Shown here piece by piece: positions 52,695-61,948 of a stretch of DNA of 64,000 nt. Both the position numbers and the translations under genes were made by a program. Origin of the DNA: CAVZCC01 sp963773765. GTDB taxonomy: Bacteria > Actinomycetota > Acidimicrobiia > Acidimicrobiales > Microtrichaceae. Under the pieces are notes generated by a model that did no database searches, had not been told where the DNA came from, and saw only the letters and a program-made list of their open reading frames with translations. The DNA lies in NCBI GenBank assembly GCA_963773765.1, contig CAVZCC010000001.1, positions 496,001 to 560,000 of the forward strand, given 5' to 3'. The first letter of the stretch is position 1. Each line of letters starts with the position of its first letter.

Positions 52695-54019
52695 GACGGG
52701 ACCCCGTCCGGCTCGGACTCCCAGGTCGGCGGGGGTGCCACCAGCCGGACCACCGCCACCCGCCGGTGGTCCATCTCGGCCACCTCCAGCGCCCAGCCCT
52801 CGTGCTCGATCCCCTCGCCGACGGCGGGGATGCGCCCGAGGCGGTCCAGCACGAAGCCGGCGAGGGTGTCGTAGCGGCCCTCCGGCATCTCGAACCCGCA
52901 GGCGTCGCGCACCTCGTCCGGGTGCAGGCGTCCGGACAGCAGGTGGGCCCCGGCCCAGGTGCGCACCGCCGGCTCCAGGGACTGGGGGTCGTGCTCGTCG
53001 GCGATGTCCCCGACGATCTCCTCGACGAGGTCCTCCAGCGTGATGATGCCGGCGGTGCTCCCGTACTCGTCGAGCACCACCGCCAGCTGGCCGCCCTCGT
53101 CCTGCAGCTGCACCATGAGCGAGCCCAGCTCCCTGGACTCCGGCACCACCACCACCGGACGCACCAGGCGGGACAGCGGCTCGGCCCGCCGGCGTTCCGG
53201 GGCCAGCCCCAGCACGTCCTTGACGTGCACCATGCCCACGACGTCGTCGAGGTCCTCGCCGGTGACCGGGAACCGGGACAGCCCGGTGGACTGCGACAGG
53301 TCCAGCAGGTCGCCGGTGCTGGCCCCCAGCGGGAGTGCCTCCACCGCCATCCGGGGCGTCAGCGCGTCGGCCGCGGTCTTCTCCCGGAACCGGAAGCTCC
53401 GCTCCAGGATGTCGGCGGCCTGGTCACGCAGCGTGCCGCCCTCCTGGGAGGTCCGGACCAGGCGCTGGAGCTCCTCGCGGCTGCGCACGGACGACAGCTC
53501 CTCGGTGGGCTCCATGCCCACCAGCCGCAGCAGGCCGTCGGCGGTGGCGTTGCAGAAGAAGATGACCGGCTTGAACACGACCGCGAAGATCCGGAACGGG
53601 CCCGCCAGGGTGAGGGCGGTGCTCAGCGGCCGGGCCACGGCGATGCCCTTCGGGATCAACTCGCCCACCACCATCTGGACCACCGTGGTCAGGAGCAGGG
53701 CCAGCACCACGGACCAGGTCAGCGCGGCGCTGTCGCTGAGCGGTCCGCCCAGCAGCGGCTCGAACAGCGGTGCCACCACGGGCTCGGCCAGGACGCCCAG
53801 GCCCAGGCTGCACAGGGTGATGCCCAGCTGCGCGCCCGACAGGTAGAAGGACAACCGCTTGAGGACGCCGGAGGCGGTGCGGGCGGCAAGGCTGCCCTCT
53901 TCGGCCCGGAGGTCCACCTGGGTGCGGTCCACCGCCACCAGCGCGAACTCGGCCGCGACGAACACGGCGTTGGCGAGGATGAGGACGAGGACGGCGACCA
54001 GGCCGGCGGCGGTGCTCAC
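52691..54019 (-). CDS. CNNM/CBS-domain membrane protein with CorC_HlyC domain, second copy
   Basis: A 442-residue paralogue of the downstream gene: DUF21 membrane part (NAVFVAAEFALVAVDRTQ, GELIPKGIAVARP), CBS pair (ADALTPRMAVEALP, VVGMVHVKDVLGL, TAGIITLEDLVEEIVGDI) and a C-terminal CorC_HlyC transporter-associated domain (LLSGRLHPDEV, DTLAGFVLDRLGRIP). GTG at 54017-54019. It is divergent from marR with a 139-bp gap. Metal-ion (Mg/Co) homeostasis is the likely role. Confidence 0.95.
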   Translation of the reverse strand: MSTAAGLVAVLVLILANAVFVAAEFALVAVDRTQVDLRAEEGSLAARTASGVLKRLSFYLSGAQLGITLCSLGLGVLAEPVVAPLFEPLLGGPLSDSAALTWSVVLALLLTTVVQMVVGELIPKGIAVARPLSTALTLAGPFRIFAVVFKPVIFFCNATADGLLRLVGMEPTEELSSVRSREELQRLVRTSQEGGTLRDQAADILERSFRFREKTAADALTPRMAVEALPLGASTGDLLDLSQSTGLSRFPVTGEDLDDVVGMVHVKDVLGLAPERRRAEPLSRLVRPVVVVPESRELGSLMVQLQDEGGQLAVVLDEYGSTAGIITLEDLVEEIVGDIADEHDPQSLEPAVRTWAGAHLLSGRLHPDEVRDACGFEMPEGRYDTLAGFVLDRLGRIPAVGEGIEHEGWALEVAEMDHRRVAVVRLVAPPPTWESEPDGVPS

Positions 54020-54121
54020 GACGGCACTACTGGCTCACGAGGGAGTCACGGCCGACACGGTCAGGATCCTACCGGCGCGACGACACCCCCACGGTGGAGG
54101 CCGGCACGCCCGGCCCGGTAG

Positions 54122-54150
54122 TTCGATGATCGAAACGACGCCGCTAGCAT
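54122..54150 (+). promoter_or_regulatory. marR promoter with operator over the -35
   Basis: TTCGAT-G-ATCGAA (54122-54134) is a perfect inverted repeat of MarR-operator type. Its first half is also the -35 (TTCGAT), followed after exactly 17 bases by a -10 TAGCAT (54145-54150). The ATG is 8 bases after the -10, so the mRNA is nearly leaderless. Autorepression of the marR-ABC operon is expected. Confidence 0.6.
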
Positions 54151-54158
54151 GCCCGCCC

Positions 54159-54629
54159 ATGACCGGGACGCCCTCCCCCCGACCGCTCGACCACCGCAAC
54201 GCCGACGCGGTGCGCGCCGCCGCCCGCCTGGCCAAGGTGGCCGGCACCGCGCTCGGTGAGGCGGACCTGACCCTGGCCCAGTACCGGGTCCTGGTGTTCC
54301 TGGACGGCACCGACCGCCCCGCCACCCACGTCGCCGGCCTGCTCGGCGTCACGCCCTCCACCGTCACCTCCGTGGTGGACGGCCTCACGGCCCGGGACCT
54401 GGTGTCGCGCCGGGCCGATCCGTCCGACCGGCGTCGGGTCGTGCTGTCGTTGACCGACGAGGGCCACCGGATGCTCGCCCGGGGGGACGAAGTGGTGGGT
54501 GAGCGGTTGGGACACCTGCTGGAGCGCCTGGAGCCGGAGGAGGCCGAGCAGGCCCTCGCCGGCCTGGAGCACCTGAACCGGGCCATGGAGTCCTTCCTGG
54601 CGGAGAAGTTCGGCGGCCCGCACCCGTGA
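54159..54629 (+). CDS. MarR family transcriptional regulator
   Basis: A 156-residue winged-helix repressor. The DNA-binding part is visible in LTLAQYRVLVFLDG, ATHVAGLLGVTPSTVTSVVD and the wing SRRADPSDRRRVVLSLT, with dimerisation helices at both ends. The ATG at 54159 lies beside its own promoter/operator. The TGA overlaps the GTG of the first ABC exporter gene, so it most likely controls drug or lipid export by the genes that follow. Confidence 0.94.
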   Translation: MTGTPSPRPLDHRNADAVRAAARLAKVAGTALGEADLTLAQYRVLVFLDGTDRPATHVAGLLGVTPSTVTSVVDGLTARDLVSRRADPSDRRRVVLSLTDEGHRMLARGDEVVGERLGHLLERLEPEEAEQALAGLEHLNRAMESFLAEKFGGPHP

Positions 54630-56482
54630 CCGACACCGCGCTCGGCGGCGCCGGCGGCGCCGCCGGCGGGGCACTGCCACCGGTCCGGGCCGCCGAGGGG
54701 CTGAAGCTCGGGTGGCTGCGCCGCCTGTGGCCGATCCTCCGTCCCCACCGGCGCTCGGTCGTCCTGTCGTTCGGGATCGCCCTGGTGGCGCTGGTCATCC
54801 AGGTGGCCGTGCCCACCATCGTCGGCAGCACCATCGACGACGCCATCGCGCCGGGGCCGGACGGCGCGGCTCCGACATCCGCCATCCAGCCCTTCCTGGT
54901 CGCGCTGACGATCCTGGCGGTGGGTCGTGGCCTGCTGGTGGTGGTGTACCGGTACGGCCTGTACAAGATGGCGTACCAGATCGAGTTCGACCTGCGCACC
55001 ACGCTGTACAAGCACCTCTCGGGCCTGTCGTTCTCGTTCTTCGACCGGGTCCAGTCGGGCCAGCTCATCAGCCGGGCCCAGTCCGACGTGCGGGCGGTGC
55101 AGATCTTCCTGGCCGTGGCACCGCTGATCGCCACCTCGGTGGTCAGCTTCGCGGTGGCCGTGGCCGTGATGCTCAACACCAACGTGGGGCTCACCATCGC
55201 CGCGGTCATCGCCCTGCCCGGCGTGTACGTGGTCGGCGTGGTCCTGCGCAACCGGCTCTTCCCGCTGTCCTGGATCATCCAGGGCCGCCAGGCGGAGGTG
55301 GCCACGGTGGTGGAGGAGAGCGTCGCCGGGGTCCGGGTGGTCCAGTCGTTCGCGGCGGAGGGAGCCCGGGTCCAGGAGATGGCCACCGCGGCCAGACGGC
55401 TGCGGTGGGCCAACGTGCAGCAGGGTCTGGTGCGGGCCCGCTACGCCCCGCTGCTGGAGAACATCCCCCGGCTGGGCTCCTTGCTCGTCCTGGCCTACGG
55501 CGGGTGGCTGGTCATCGAGGGTCGGCTCGAGATCGGCTCGATCATCGCGTTCAACTCCTACATCGTCCTGCTGCAGGTGCCGTTCCGGTTCCTCGGGTTC
55601 TTCCTCATCCTGGGCCAGCGCGCCCGTGCCTCGGCCGAACGGATCTTCGAGGTCCTGGACGAGACGCCGGAGATCGTGGACCCGCAGGAGCCGGTGGACC
55701 TGCCGGCACCGGAGGGCCACCTGGAGTTCCACGACGTCCGCTTCGGCTACGGGAGCGGACCCGCCGTGCTGCGCGGGCTCGACCTGCGCATCGAACCGGG
55801 CGAGACCGTGGCCCTGGTGGGCGCGACCGGCTCCGGCAAGTCCACCGTGGCCCGCTTGATGTCGCGCTTCTACGACCCCCGGGAGGGGTCGGTCACCCTG
55901 GACGGGGTGGACCTGCGGGACCTCCGGCTGTCCGACGTGCGGGGCGCGGTCGTGGTGGTCCCCGACGAGCCGTTCCTGTTCTCCGTGCCGCTGCGGGACA
56001 ACCTGGCCTACGGCCGGCCCGACGTCACCGACGCGGAGCTCGAGTCGGTGGCCCGGGCCGTGGACGCCCACGAGTTCGTGGAACGGCTCGACGACGGCTA
56101 CGACACCGTGGTCGGCGAGCGCGGCTACACGCTGTCGGGCGGCCAGCGCCAACGCATCTCCCTGGGACGGGCGCTGCTGATGGACCCGCCGGTGCTGGTG
56201 CTGGACGACTCCACCAGCGCCATCGACGTGGAGGTCGAGGCCCGCATCCACGACGAGCTCCGGTCACGCCGGTCGGGCCGGACCACCGTCCTGATCGCCC
56301 ACCGCCTCTCCACCATCACCCTGGCCGACCGGGTCGTCCTGCTGGACCAGGGCCGCATCCTGGCCGACGGCACCCACGCCGGGCTGCTGGACACCGTGCC
56401 GCGCTACCGGGAGATCCTGGCCTCCACCATCGTCGGCCACGCCGAGGACCGGGCCGCGGCCGAGGACGGGAGCGGGCCATGA
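54626..56482 (+). CDS. heterodimeric ABC exporter subunit with degenerate ATP site
   Basis: A 618-residue half-transporter with six membrane helices (~45-340) and an ATPase domain with Walker A GATGSGKST, a normal signature LSGGQRQRISLG and Walker B LVLDDSTSAID. The catalytic Glu is Asp, and the Q-loop Gln is replaced (VVVPDEPFLF). Such changes mark the non-catalytic half of heterodimeric exporters (BmrC/TM287 type). The GTG start overlaps marR, and the stop overlaps the next gene. Confidence 0.94.
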   Translation: MTDTALGGAGGAAGGALPPVRAAEGLKLGWLRRLWPILRPHRRSVVLSFGIALVALVIQVAVPTIVGSTIDDAIAPGPDGAAPTSAIQPFLVALTILAVGRGLLVVVYRYGLYKMAYQIEFDLRTTLYKHLSGLSFSFFDRVQSGQLISRAQSDVRAVQIFLAVAPLIATSVVSFAVAVAVMLNTNVGLTIAAVIALPGVYVVGVVLRNRLFPLSWIIQGRQAEVATVVEESVAGVRVVQSFAAEGARVQEMATAARRLRWANVQQGLVRARYAPLLENIPRLGSLLVLAYGGWLVIEGRLEIGSIIAFNSYIVLLQVPFRFLGFFLILGQRARASAERIFEVLDETPEIVDPQEPVDLPAPEGHLEFHDVRFGYGSGPAVLRGLDLRIEPGETVALVGATGSGKSTVARLMSRFYDPREGSVTLDGVDLRDLRLSDVRGAVVVVPDEPFLFSVPLRDNLAYGRPDVTDAELESVARAVDAHEFVERLDDGYDTVVGERGYTLSGGQRQRISLGRALLMDPPVLVLDDSTSAIDVEVEARIHDELRSRRSGRTTVLIAHRLSTITLADRVVLLDQGRILADGTHAGLLDTVPRYREILASTIVGHAEDRAAAEDGSGP

Positions 56483-58488
56483 GCTTCGGGCCGCCCCCCG
56501 GCTCGCCCCTGGCCGGCCCGACCGGGTCCGGCCTGCCGTTCGCCGGCATCCCACCGGAACTGGCCGAGCGGGCCCAGCGGATCCTGGACGCCGAGCCCGA
56601 CCACGACGTCCCCAGGATCGACTTCGCCCACGTCACCGAGGACACCCGCCCCTTCACGCTGCGCCGGTTCCTGGCCCCGCACAAGGCCGGCCTCGCCGTG
56701 GCGTTGGTCCTCGTGACGCTGGAGACACTCAGCCTGCTGGCCGGGCCGCTCCTGGTGCAGGCCGGCGTGGACCGCGGCATCACGCCCAAGGACTTCCAGG
56801 TCGTCCTGGTGGTGTCCGGGCTCTACCTCCTGGTGATCGTGGCCAACATCGCGCTCGGGTGGCTGCGGGGCGGCTGGACCACGCGCCTGGGCGAGCGACT
56901 CATGGAACAGCTCCGGCTCCGCGTGTTCACCCACCTGCAGCGGCTCTCGCTCGACTACTACGAGCGGGAGAAGGCGGGGGTCATCATGACCCGCATGACC
57001 AGTGACGTGGAGAACCTCACGGCGCTCTTCCAGGAGGGCCTGGTGCAGATGGCGGTGCAGGGGCTGACCGTGGTGATCATCGCCGGCATCATGCTCAGCC
57101 TGGACCTGCGGCTGGGCGCCGTCATCCTGCTGGCCGTGGTGCCGGTGCTGGTGGCCACCTCGATCTGGTACCGGGGGGCGTCGACCCGCGGCTACGACCA
57201 GGTCCGGGACCGGATCGCCGACCTGCTGAGCGACCTCCAGGAGAGCCTGTCGGGCGTGCGCACCGTGGCTGCCTACGACCGGGGGGCCCGCAACATCGAC
57301 CACCACGAGGGACTGGCCGACGACTACTACCGGGCCAACCTGGTCACCGCCCGCACCGGTGCCGTCTTCGGGTCCATCGGCGAGACGCTCGGGGTCCTGG
57401 GCCAGGTGGTGATCCTGGCCGTCGGCGGGCTCATGGTCCGCAGCGGCGACCTCAGCCTGGGCCGCCTGTTCAGCTTCCTGCTCTTCCTGGGCATGCTGTT
57501 CGCCCCGGTGCAGCAGCTGGTGCAGCTCTACACCACCTACCAGCAGGGCAGGTCGTCGGTGTCGAAGCTGGCGGAGCTGCTGGCCACCACCCCCGGGGTG
57601 CAGGAGGCCCCGGACGCGGTGCCCCTGCCGGAGATCAGCGGGCGGATCGAACTGCGCGACGTGCACTTCGCCTACCGGGTGGGACCGGACCAGGACGGGG
57701 CGGGGGACGGGACCGGACCGGGCGGCACCGAGGGCGGCACGGCCCACGACGGCCTGGGCCCGGAGGTGCTGGGCGGGCTCGACCTGGTCGTGGAGGCCGG
57801 GGAGACCCTCGCCGTGGTGGGCCCCACCGGCGCCGGCAAGTCCACCGTGGCCAAGCTCGTGGCCCGCTTCTACGACCCCACCGCCGGGGCCGTGCTGATC
57901 GACGGCATCGACCTGCGCACCGTCACGCTCGGGAGCCTCCGCCGCCAACTCGGCGTGGTGCCCCAGGAGGCGTTCCTGTTCCACGGCACCGTGCGGGACA
58001 ACCTGTGCTTCGCCTGGCCCGACGCCCCCGACGACCAGGTGATGGCGGCGTGCCGGGCCGTCGGCATCGACGACCTGGTCGACCGGCTGCCCGACGGCCT
58101 GGACACCCCGGTGCACGAACGGGGGGTGTCGCTGTCCGCCGGTGAGCGCCAGCTGCTGGGACTGGGACGGGCGTTCCTGGCCCGGCCCCGGGTGCTCATC
58201 CTGGACGAGGCCACCTCCAACCTGGACCCGTCCGCGGAGCAACGGGTGGAGCGGGCGCTGGACGCGCTGCTGGAGGGCCGGACCGCGGTGGTGGTGGCGC
58301 ACCGGCTGGCCACCGCCCGGCGGGCCGACCGCATCGCGGTCGTCGACCGGCCCGCCCCGGGCCGTGCCGCGGTGGTGGTCGAGCTGGGGACCCATGACGA
58401 ACTGGTCGCCCGGGGTGGGCGCTACGCCTCGATGTACGCCACGTGGGAGCAGCACCTGACCGAGGGGGAGCGCTCCGGTGCCGCCTGA
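56479..58488 (+). CDS. heterodimeric ABC exporter subunit with canonical Walker B
   Basis: A 669-residue half-transporter and partner of the previous gene. It has a ~60-residue Pro-rich leader, six helices and an ATPase with GPTGAGKST, Q-loop VVPQEAFLF and catalytic Glu in LILDEATSNLD, but an altered signature LSAGERQLLG. A ~35-residue Gly/Asp-rich insert lies before Walker A. The pairing of its Walker site with the partner's LSGGQ gives one good ATP site; the other is degenerate. ATG overlaps the upstream stop (ATGA). Confidence 0.94.
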   Translation: MSFGPPPGSPLAGPTGSGLPFAGIPPELAERAQRILDAEPDHDVPRIDFAHVTEDTRPFTLRRFLAPHKAGLAVALVLVTLETLSLLAGPLLVQAGVDRGITPKDFQVVLVVSGLYLLVIVANIALGWLRGGWTTRLGERLMEQLRLRVFTHLQRLSLDYYEREKAGVIMTRMTSDVENLTALFQEGLVQMAVQGLTVVIIAGIMLSLDLRLGAVILLAVVPVLVATSIWYRGASTRGYDQVRDRIADLLSDLQESLSGVRTVAAYDRGARNIDHHEGLADDYYRANLVTARTGAVFGSIGETLGVLGQVVILAVGGLMVRSGDLSLGRLFSFLLFLGMLFAPVQQLVQLYTTYQQGRSSVSKLAELLATTPGVQEAPDAVPLPEISGRIELRDVHFAYRVGPDQDGAGDGTGPGGTEGGTAHDGLGPEVLGGLDLVVEAGETLAVVGPTGAGKSTVAKLVARFYDPTAGAVLIDGIDLRTVTLGSLRRQLGVVPQEAFLFHGTVRDNLCFAWPDAPDDQVMAACRAVGIDDLVDRLPDGLDTPVHERGVSLSAGERQLLGLGRAFLARPRVLILDEATSNLDPSAEQRVERALDALLEGRTAVVVAHRLATARRADRIAVVDRPAPGRAAVVVELGTHDELVARGGRYASMYATWEQHLTEGERSGAA

Positions 58489-59269
58489 GCCCCCGGCCCT
58501 CGTGATGGAGGGCGTCGGCCTGACCCGTCACGGCCGCGACCTGCTCGACGGCGTCGACTGGGAGGTGCGGGCCGGACACAGCTGGGTGGTCCTCGGCGCC
58601 AACGGCAGCGGCAAGACCACCCTGGTGCGCATCGCCGCGCTGTACGAGCACCCGAGCCGCGGGACGGTCCGGGTCCTGGGCGGGACGCTGGGGCGCACCG
58701 ACGTCCGGGCCCTCCGGCGGCGCGTCGCCCTGGTGAGCCCCGCGATGGTGGACATGATCCGGCCCGCGCTCACCGGCACGGAGGTGGTCATGTCGGCCAA
58801 GCACGCGGCGCTGGAGCCGTGGTGGCACCGCTACGACGACACCGACCGCGATCGGGCCCGGTCCCTCCTGGCCGACCAGGGCGTGGCCGCCATGGCCGAC
58901 CGAGCGTTCGGGTCGCTGTCCTCCGGTGAGCGCCAACGGGTGCTGCTGGCCCGGGCCCTCATGCCGGAGCCGGGCCTGGTGCTGCTGGACGAGCCGACCG
59001 CGGGCCTGGACCTGCGGGGACGGGAGGAGCTCGTCGACCGCCTCGACTCCCTGGCCCGGGATCCCCTGTCCCCGCCGATGGTGCTGGTGACGCACCACGT
59101 GGAGGAGATCCCGCCCACGTTCACCGACCTGCTGGCGCTGGCCGGGGGCCGCGTGGTGGCCCGGGGGCCCGTCGCGACGACCCTGGACGACGACCTGCTC
59201 ACCGACACGTTCGGCATGGCGCTCACGGTGGGCCGCCACGGCGACCGGTGGACGGCCCGCCGGGCCTGA
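58478..59269 (+). CDS. ABC transporter ATPase (ModF/YlmA-like)
   Basis: A 263-residue stand-alone ATPase with GANGSGKTT, signature LSSGERQRVLLARAL, LVLLDEPTAGLDL and VTHHVEEIP. The sequence resembles YlmA/ModF-type proteins with no dedicated permease. GTG at 58478 overlaps the exporter gene by 11 bases and has GGGGGAG upstream, so it is part of the marR operon. The role is unknown. Confidence 0.88.
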   Translation: MPPEPPALVMEGVGLTRHGRDLLDGVDWEVRAGHSWVVLGANGSGKTTLVRIAALYEHPSRGTVRVLGGTLGRTDVRALRRRVALVSPAMVDMIRPALTGTEVVMSAKHAALEPWWHRYDDTDRDRARSLLADQGVAAMADRAFGSLSSGERQRVLLARALMPEPGLVLLDEPTAGLDLRGREELVDRLDSLARDPLSPPMVLVTHHVEEIPPTFTDLLALAGGRVVARGPVATTLDDDLLTDTFGMALTVGRHGDRWTARRA

Positions 59270-59313
59270 AGCAGCACCAGCCCGCCGGGCCTGAAGCAGC
59301 ACCAGCCCGCCGG
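59255..59313 (+). repeat. 25-bp tandem duplication spanning the ABC ATPase stop codon
   Basis: Two exact 25-bp copies (59255-59279, 59280-59304) plus a 9-bp partial third. The first copy contains the TGA of the ATPase gene and each copy includes GCCCGCCGGGC, a small hairpin. It fills most of the gap before the convergent glgX stop. Confidence 0.85.
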
Positions 59314-59323
59314 AACGGGACGG

Positions 59324-61414
59324 TCAGGTGTCCTGGAGCTCCAGCACGGCGATGGAGCACGGTTCCATCTGCAGCACCCCACCGGCCGGGTGGCGCGTCG
59401 GGAGAGGCTCCTTCACCACGGCGGTGTCCAGGACCAGGATCCACACACGGCCCCAGGGCGCGGGCGGCAGGGTCTGCTTGGCCTGGTCCCGACCCGCGTT
59501 GATGCACACCAGCAGCGTGCTGTCCCGCACCGGTTCCCCCCGGGGGCCCGTCTGGGTGAGGTCCCCGTTGAGCCACATGGCCACCTGCCGGGCCGACTCG
59601 TTCCAGTCCTGCCACTCCATCTGCTCCCCGGACGGGCGGAACCAGGCGACGTCGGGCAGCACGCCCTCCGCCGGTGCCACTCCGGTCAGGAAGTGGCGAC
59701 GGTGCAGCACCGGATGGGCACGGCGCAGGGCCACCAGCCGCCGGCAGAAGCCCAGGAAGTCCGCGTCGACGGTGTCCCAGTCGACCCAGGAGATCTCGTT
59801 GTCCTGGGCGTAGGCGTTGTTGTTGCCGCCCTGGGACCGGCCGATCTCGTCGCCGTGCAGGATCATGGGAACGCCCTGGCTCAGCAGCAGTGTGGTCATG
59901 AGGTTCCGGCGGAGCCGGCCCCGCGCCCGGTGCACCACGGCGTCGTCGGTGGGGCCCTCCGCCCCGCAGTTGGTGGAGCGGTTGTCGTCGGTGCCGTCCA
60001 GGTTGTCCTCGCCGTTGGCCTCGTTGTGCTTGTGCTCGAAGCTGACCAGGTCGGCCAGCGTGAAGCCGTCGTGGGCGGTGACGAAGTTGATGCTGGCGTG
60101 GGGCCGGCGGCCGTCGTCCTCGTACAGGTCCGACGAGCCGGTCAGGCGGGAGGCGAACTCGCCGAGCACCCCCCGGTCCAGGTTCCACAGGTCCCGGACG
60201 CAGTCCCGGTACTGGCCGTTCCACTCCGACCACAGCGGCGGGAAGTTGCCCACCTGGTAGCCGCCCTCCCCCACGTCCCACGGCTCCGCGATGAGCTTGA
60301 CCTGGCTGACCACGGGATCCTGCTGGATCAGGTCGAAGAACGACGACAGGCGGTCGACGTCGTGCAGCTCCCGGGCCAGGGTGGCGGCCAGGTCGAAGCG
60401 GAAGCCGTCCACGTGCATCTCCTGCACCCAGTACCGGAGGCTGTCCATGATCAGCTGCAGCACGTGGGGGTGGCGCATGTTGAGGCTGTTGCCGGTGCCC
60501 GTGTAGTCGACGTAGGCGGACGGGTCCTCCGGGTCCAGCCGGTAGTAGGCGGAGTTGTCCAGGCCCTTGAAGCTGAGCACCGGTCCGCCCCGACCCGCCT
60601 CCGCCGTGTGGTTGTAGACCACGTCGAGGATCACCTCGATCCCGGCCTCGTGCAGGGTCTTGACCATCACCTTGAACTCCTGCACCTGCGCGCCGCGGTC
60701 GCCGCCCACCGCGTAGGTGTTGTGCGGCGCGAAGAACCCGATGGAGTTGTAGCCCCAGTAGTTGCGCAACCCCATCTCGACCAGTCGGCGGTCGTTGACG
60801 AACTGGTGCACGGGCATGAGCTCGACCGCGGTCACGCCCAGGCGGTGCAGGTGGTCCAGCACCGGCGGCGAGCACAGGCCCAGGTAGGTGCCCCGGAGCT
60901 GGTCGGGGACCTCCGGGTGCAGCTTGGTGAGGCCGCGCACGTGGGCCTCGTACAGCACGGTCTGGTGCCAGGGGGTGTCCGGACGACGGTCCGACCCCCA
61001 GTCGAACCAGGGGTTCACCACCACGGACCGGGGGACGTCCGGGGCCGAGTCGGCGTCGGCCTCCGGCAGCACCGCGTCGGTCCAGCGCACCGAGCCGGCG
61101 ACCGCCTTGGCGTAGGGGTCCAGCAGGAGCTTGGACGGCTGCTGGAGGTCACCGGGGCGCCGGTGCGGGCCGTTGACCCGGAACCCGTACCGGGTGCCGG
61201 GCCCGATGTCGGGCAGGTAGCCGTGCCAGACGTACCCGACGCACTCGGGCAGACGGACCCGGATCTCCTCGCCGTCCTCGTCGAACAGGCACAGGTCCAC
61301 GGACTCCGCCACCTCGGAGAACACCGCGACGTTGGTGCCCGCGCCGTCCCACGTCGCCCCCAGGGGTGACGGCCGTCCCGGCCAGACCCGGACCTGGGCC
61401 CCGGCCCGGATCAC
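59324..61414 (-). CDS. glgX: glycogen debranching enzyme GlgX (isoamylase type)
   Basis: Hydrolyses alpha-1,6 branches of phosphorylase-limit glycogen. The 696-residue GH13 protein has an N-terminal CBM48 (VWPGRPSPLGATWDGAGTN), the barrel with YNHTAE, the nucleophile Asp in VDGFRFDLA, the acid Glu in LIAEPWDVG and the third Asp in FVTAHDG, plus a C-terminal beta domain. The GTG start (61412-61414) overlaps the upstream stop by four bases. Related debranching enzymes (TreX) are close alternatives. Confidence 0.95.
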   Translation of the reverse strand: MIRAGAQVRVWPGRPSPLGATWDGAGTNVAVFSEVAESVDLCLFDEDGEEIRVRLPECVGYVWHGYLPDIGPGTRYGFRVNGPHRRPGDLQQPSKLLLDPYAKAVAGSVRWTDAVLPEADADSAPDVPRSVVVNPWFDWGSDRRPDTPWHQTVLYEAHVRGLTKLHPEVPDQLRGTYLGLCSPPVLDHLHRLGVTAVELMPVHQFVNDRRLVEMGLRNYWGYNSIGFFAPHNTYAVGGDRGAQVQEFKVMVKTLHEAGIEVILDVVYNHTAEAGRGGPVLSFKGLDNSAYYRLDPEDPSAYVDYTGTGNSLNMRHPHVLQLIMDSLRYWVQEMHVDGFRFDLAATLARELHDVDRLSSFFDLIQQDPVVSQVKLIAEPWDVGEGGYQVGNFPPLWSEWNGQYRDCVRDLWNLDRGVLGEFASRLTGSSDLYEDDGRRPHASINFVTAHDGFTLADLVSFEHKHNEANGEDNLDGTDDNRSTNCGAEGPTDDAVVHRARGRLRRNLMTTLLLSQGVPMILHGDEIGRSQGGNNNAYAQDNEISWVDWDTVDADFLGFCRRLVALRRAHPVLHRRHFLTGVAPAEGVLPDVAWFRPSGEQMEWQDWNESARQVAMWLNGDLTQTGPRGEPVRDSTLLVCINAGRDQAKQTLPPAPWGRVWILVLDTAVVKEPLPTRHPAGGVLQMEPCSIAVLELQDT

Positions 61415-61869
61415 CCCGCCGCTCCGAGGACGGTGAGCAGGCGGGGGCGGGATCGCTCGATCTCGTCGGACAGGAGCCGGTCGAGCAGCGGCATCCACAG
61501 CGACCCGCCGTAGTGCAGCCCCATCGTCAGCTCGCTCCCCGCTCCACCGCCGTCGCCGAGCCGGCGGACGGTGGCGTCCAGCACCCACGGGCTGTGGGCC
61601 CGGCCGTCCAGCTCCCGGCGCTCGAAGCGGACGCGCCCGGGACGGTCACTGACGGTGCGCACCATGCGCAGCCGCTTGGAGCGCCGCAACGGACCCATCT
61701 GGCCCCGGAGGTCCACCGACCAGGCCGGTCCGTCGTCGTCCGGGCCGGGCTCCAGGACATCGGCCCGGGGGACGATGTCCAGCCAGGACGGGTACGTCCC
61801 GAGGTCCTCGACCACGTCGAACAACGCGTCGGGTCCCACGTCCGCGGTCAGGGTGGCGGTGACGTCCAC
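61411..61869 (-). CDS. SRPBCC/polyketide cyclase-like protein
   Basis: A 152-residue START-like protein: ADVGPDALFDVVEDLGTYPSW, then ERRELDGRAHSPWVLDATVR and a C-terminal amphipathic helix (MPLLDRLLSDEIERSRPRLL). Such proteins bind hydrophobic ligands; this one is of unknown function. GTG at 61867-61869 gives the usual start; the open frame continues upstream without coding character. It is coupled to glgX. Confidence 0.85.
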   Translation of the reverse strand: MDVTATLTADVGPDALFDVVEDLGTYPSWLDIVPRADVLEPGPDDDGPAWSVDLRGQMGPLRRSKRLRMVRTVSDRPGRVRFERRELDGRAHSPWVLDATVRRLGDGGGAGSELTMGLHYGGSLWMPLLDRLLSDEIERSRPRLLTVLGAAG

Positions 61870-61948
61870 CCCGACAGTCTGCCCCGCCCGCCAGGCTGCT
61901 CCGACCCCGCCCGGGTTCCGGCTCCGCCCGGTCGGCACGGCGCGGACG

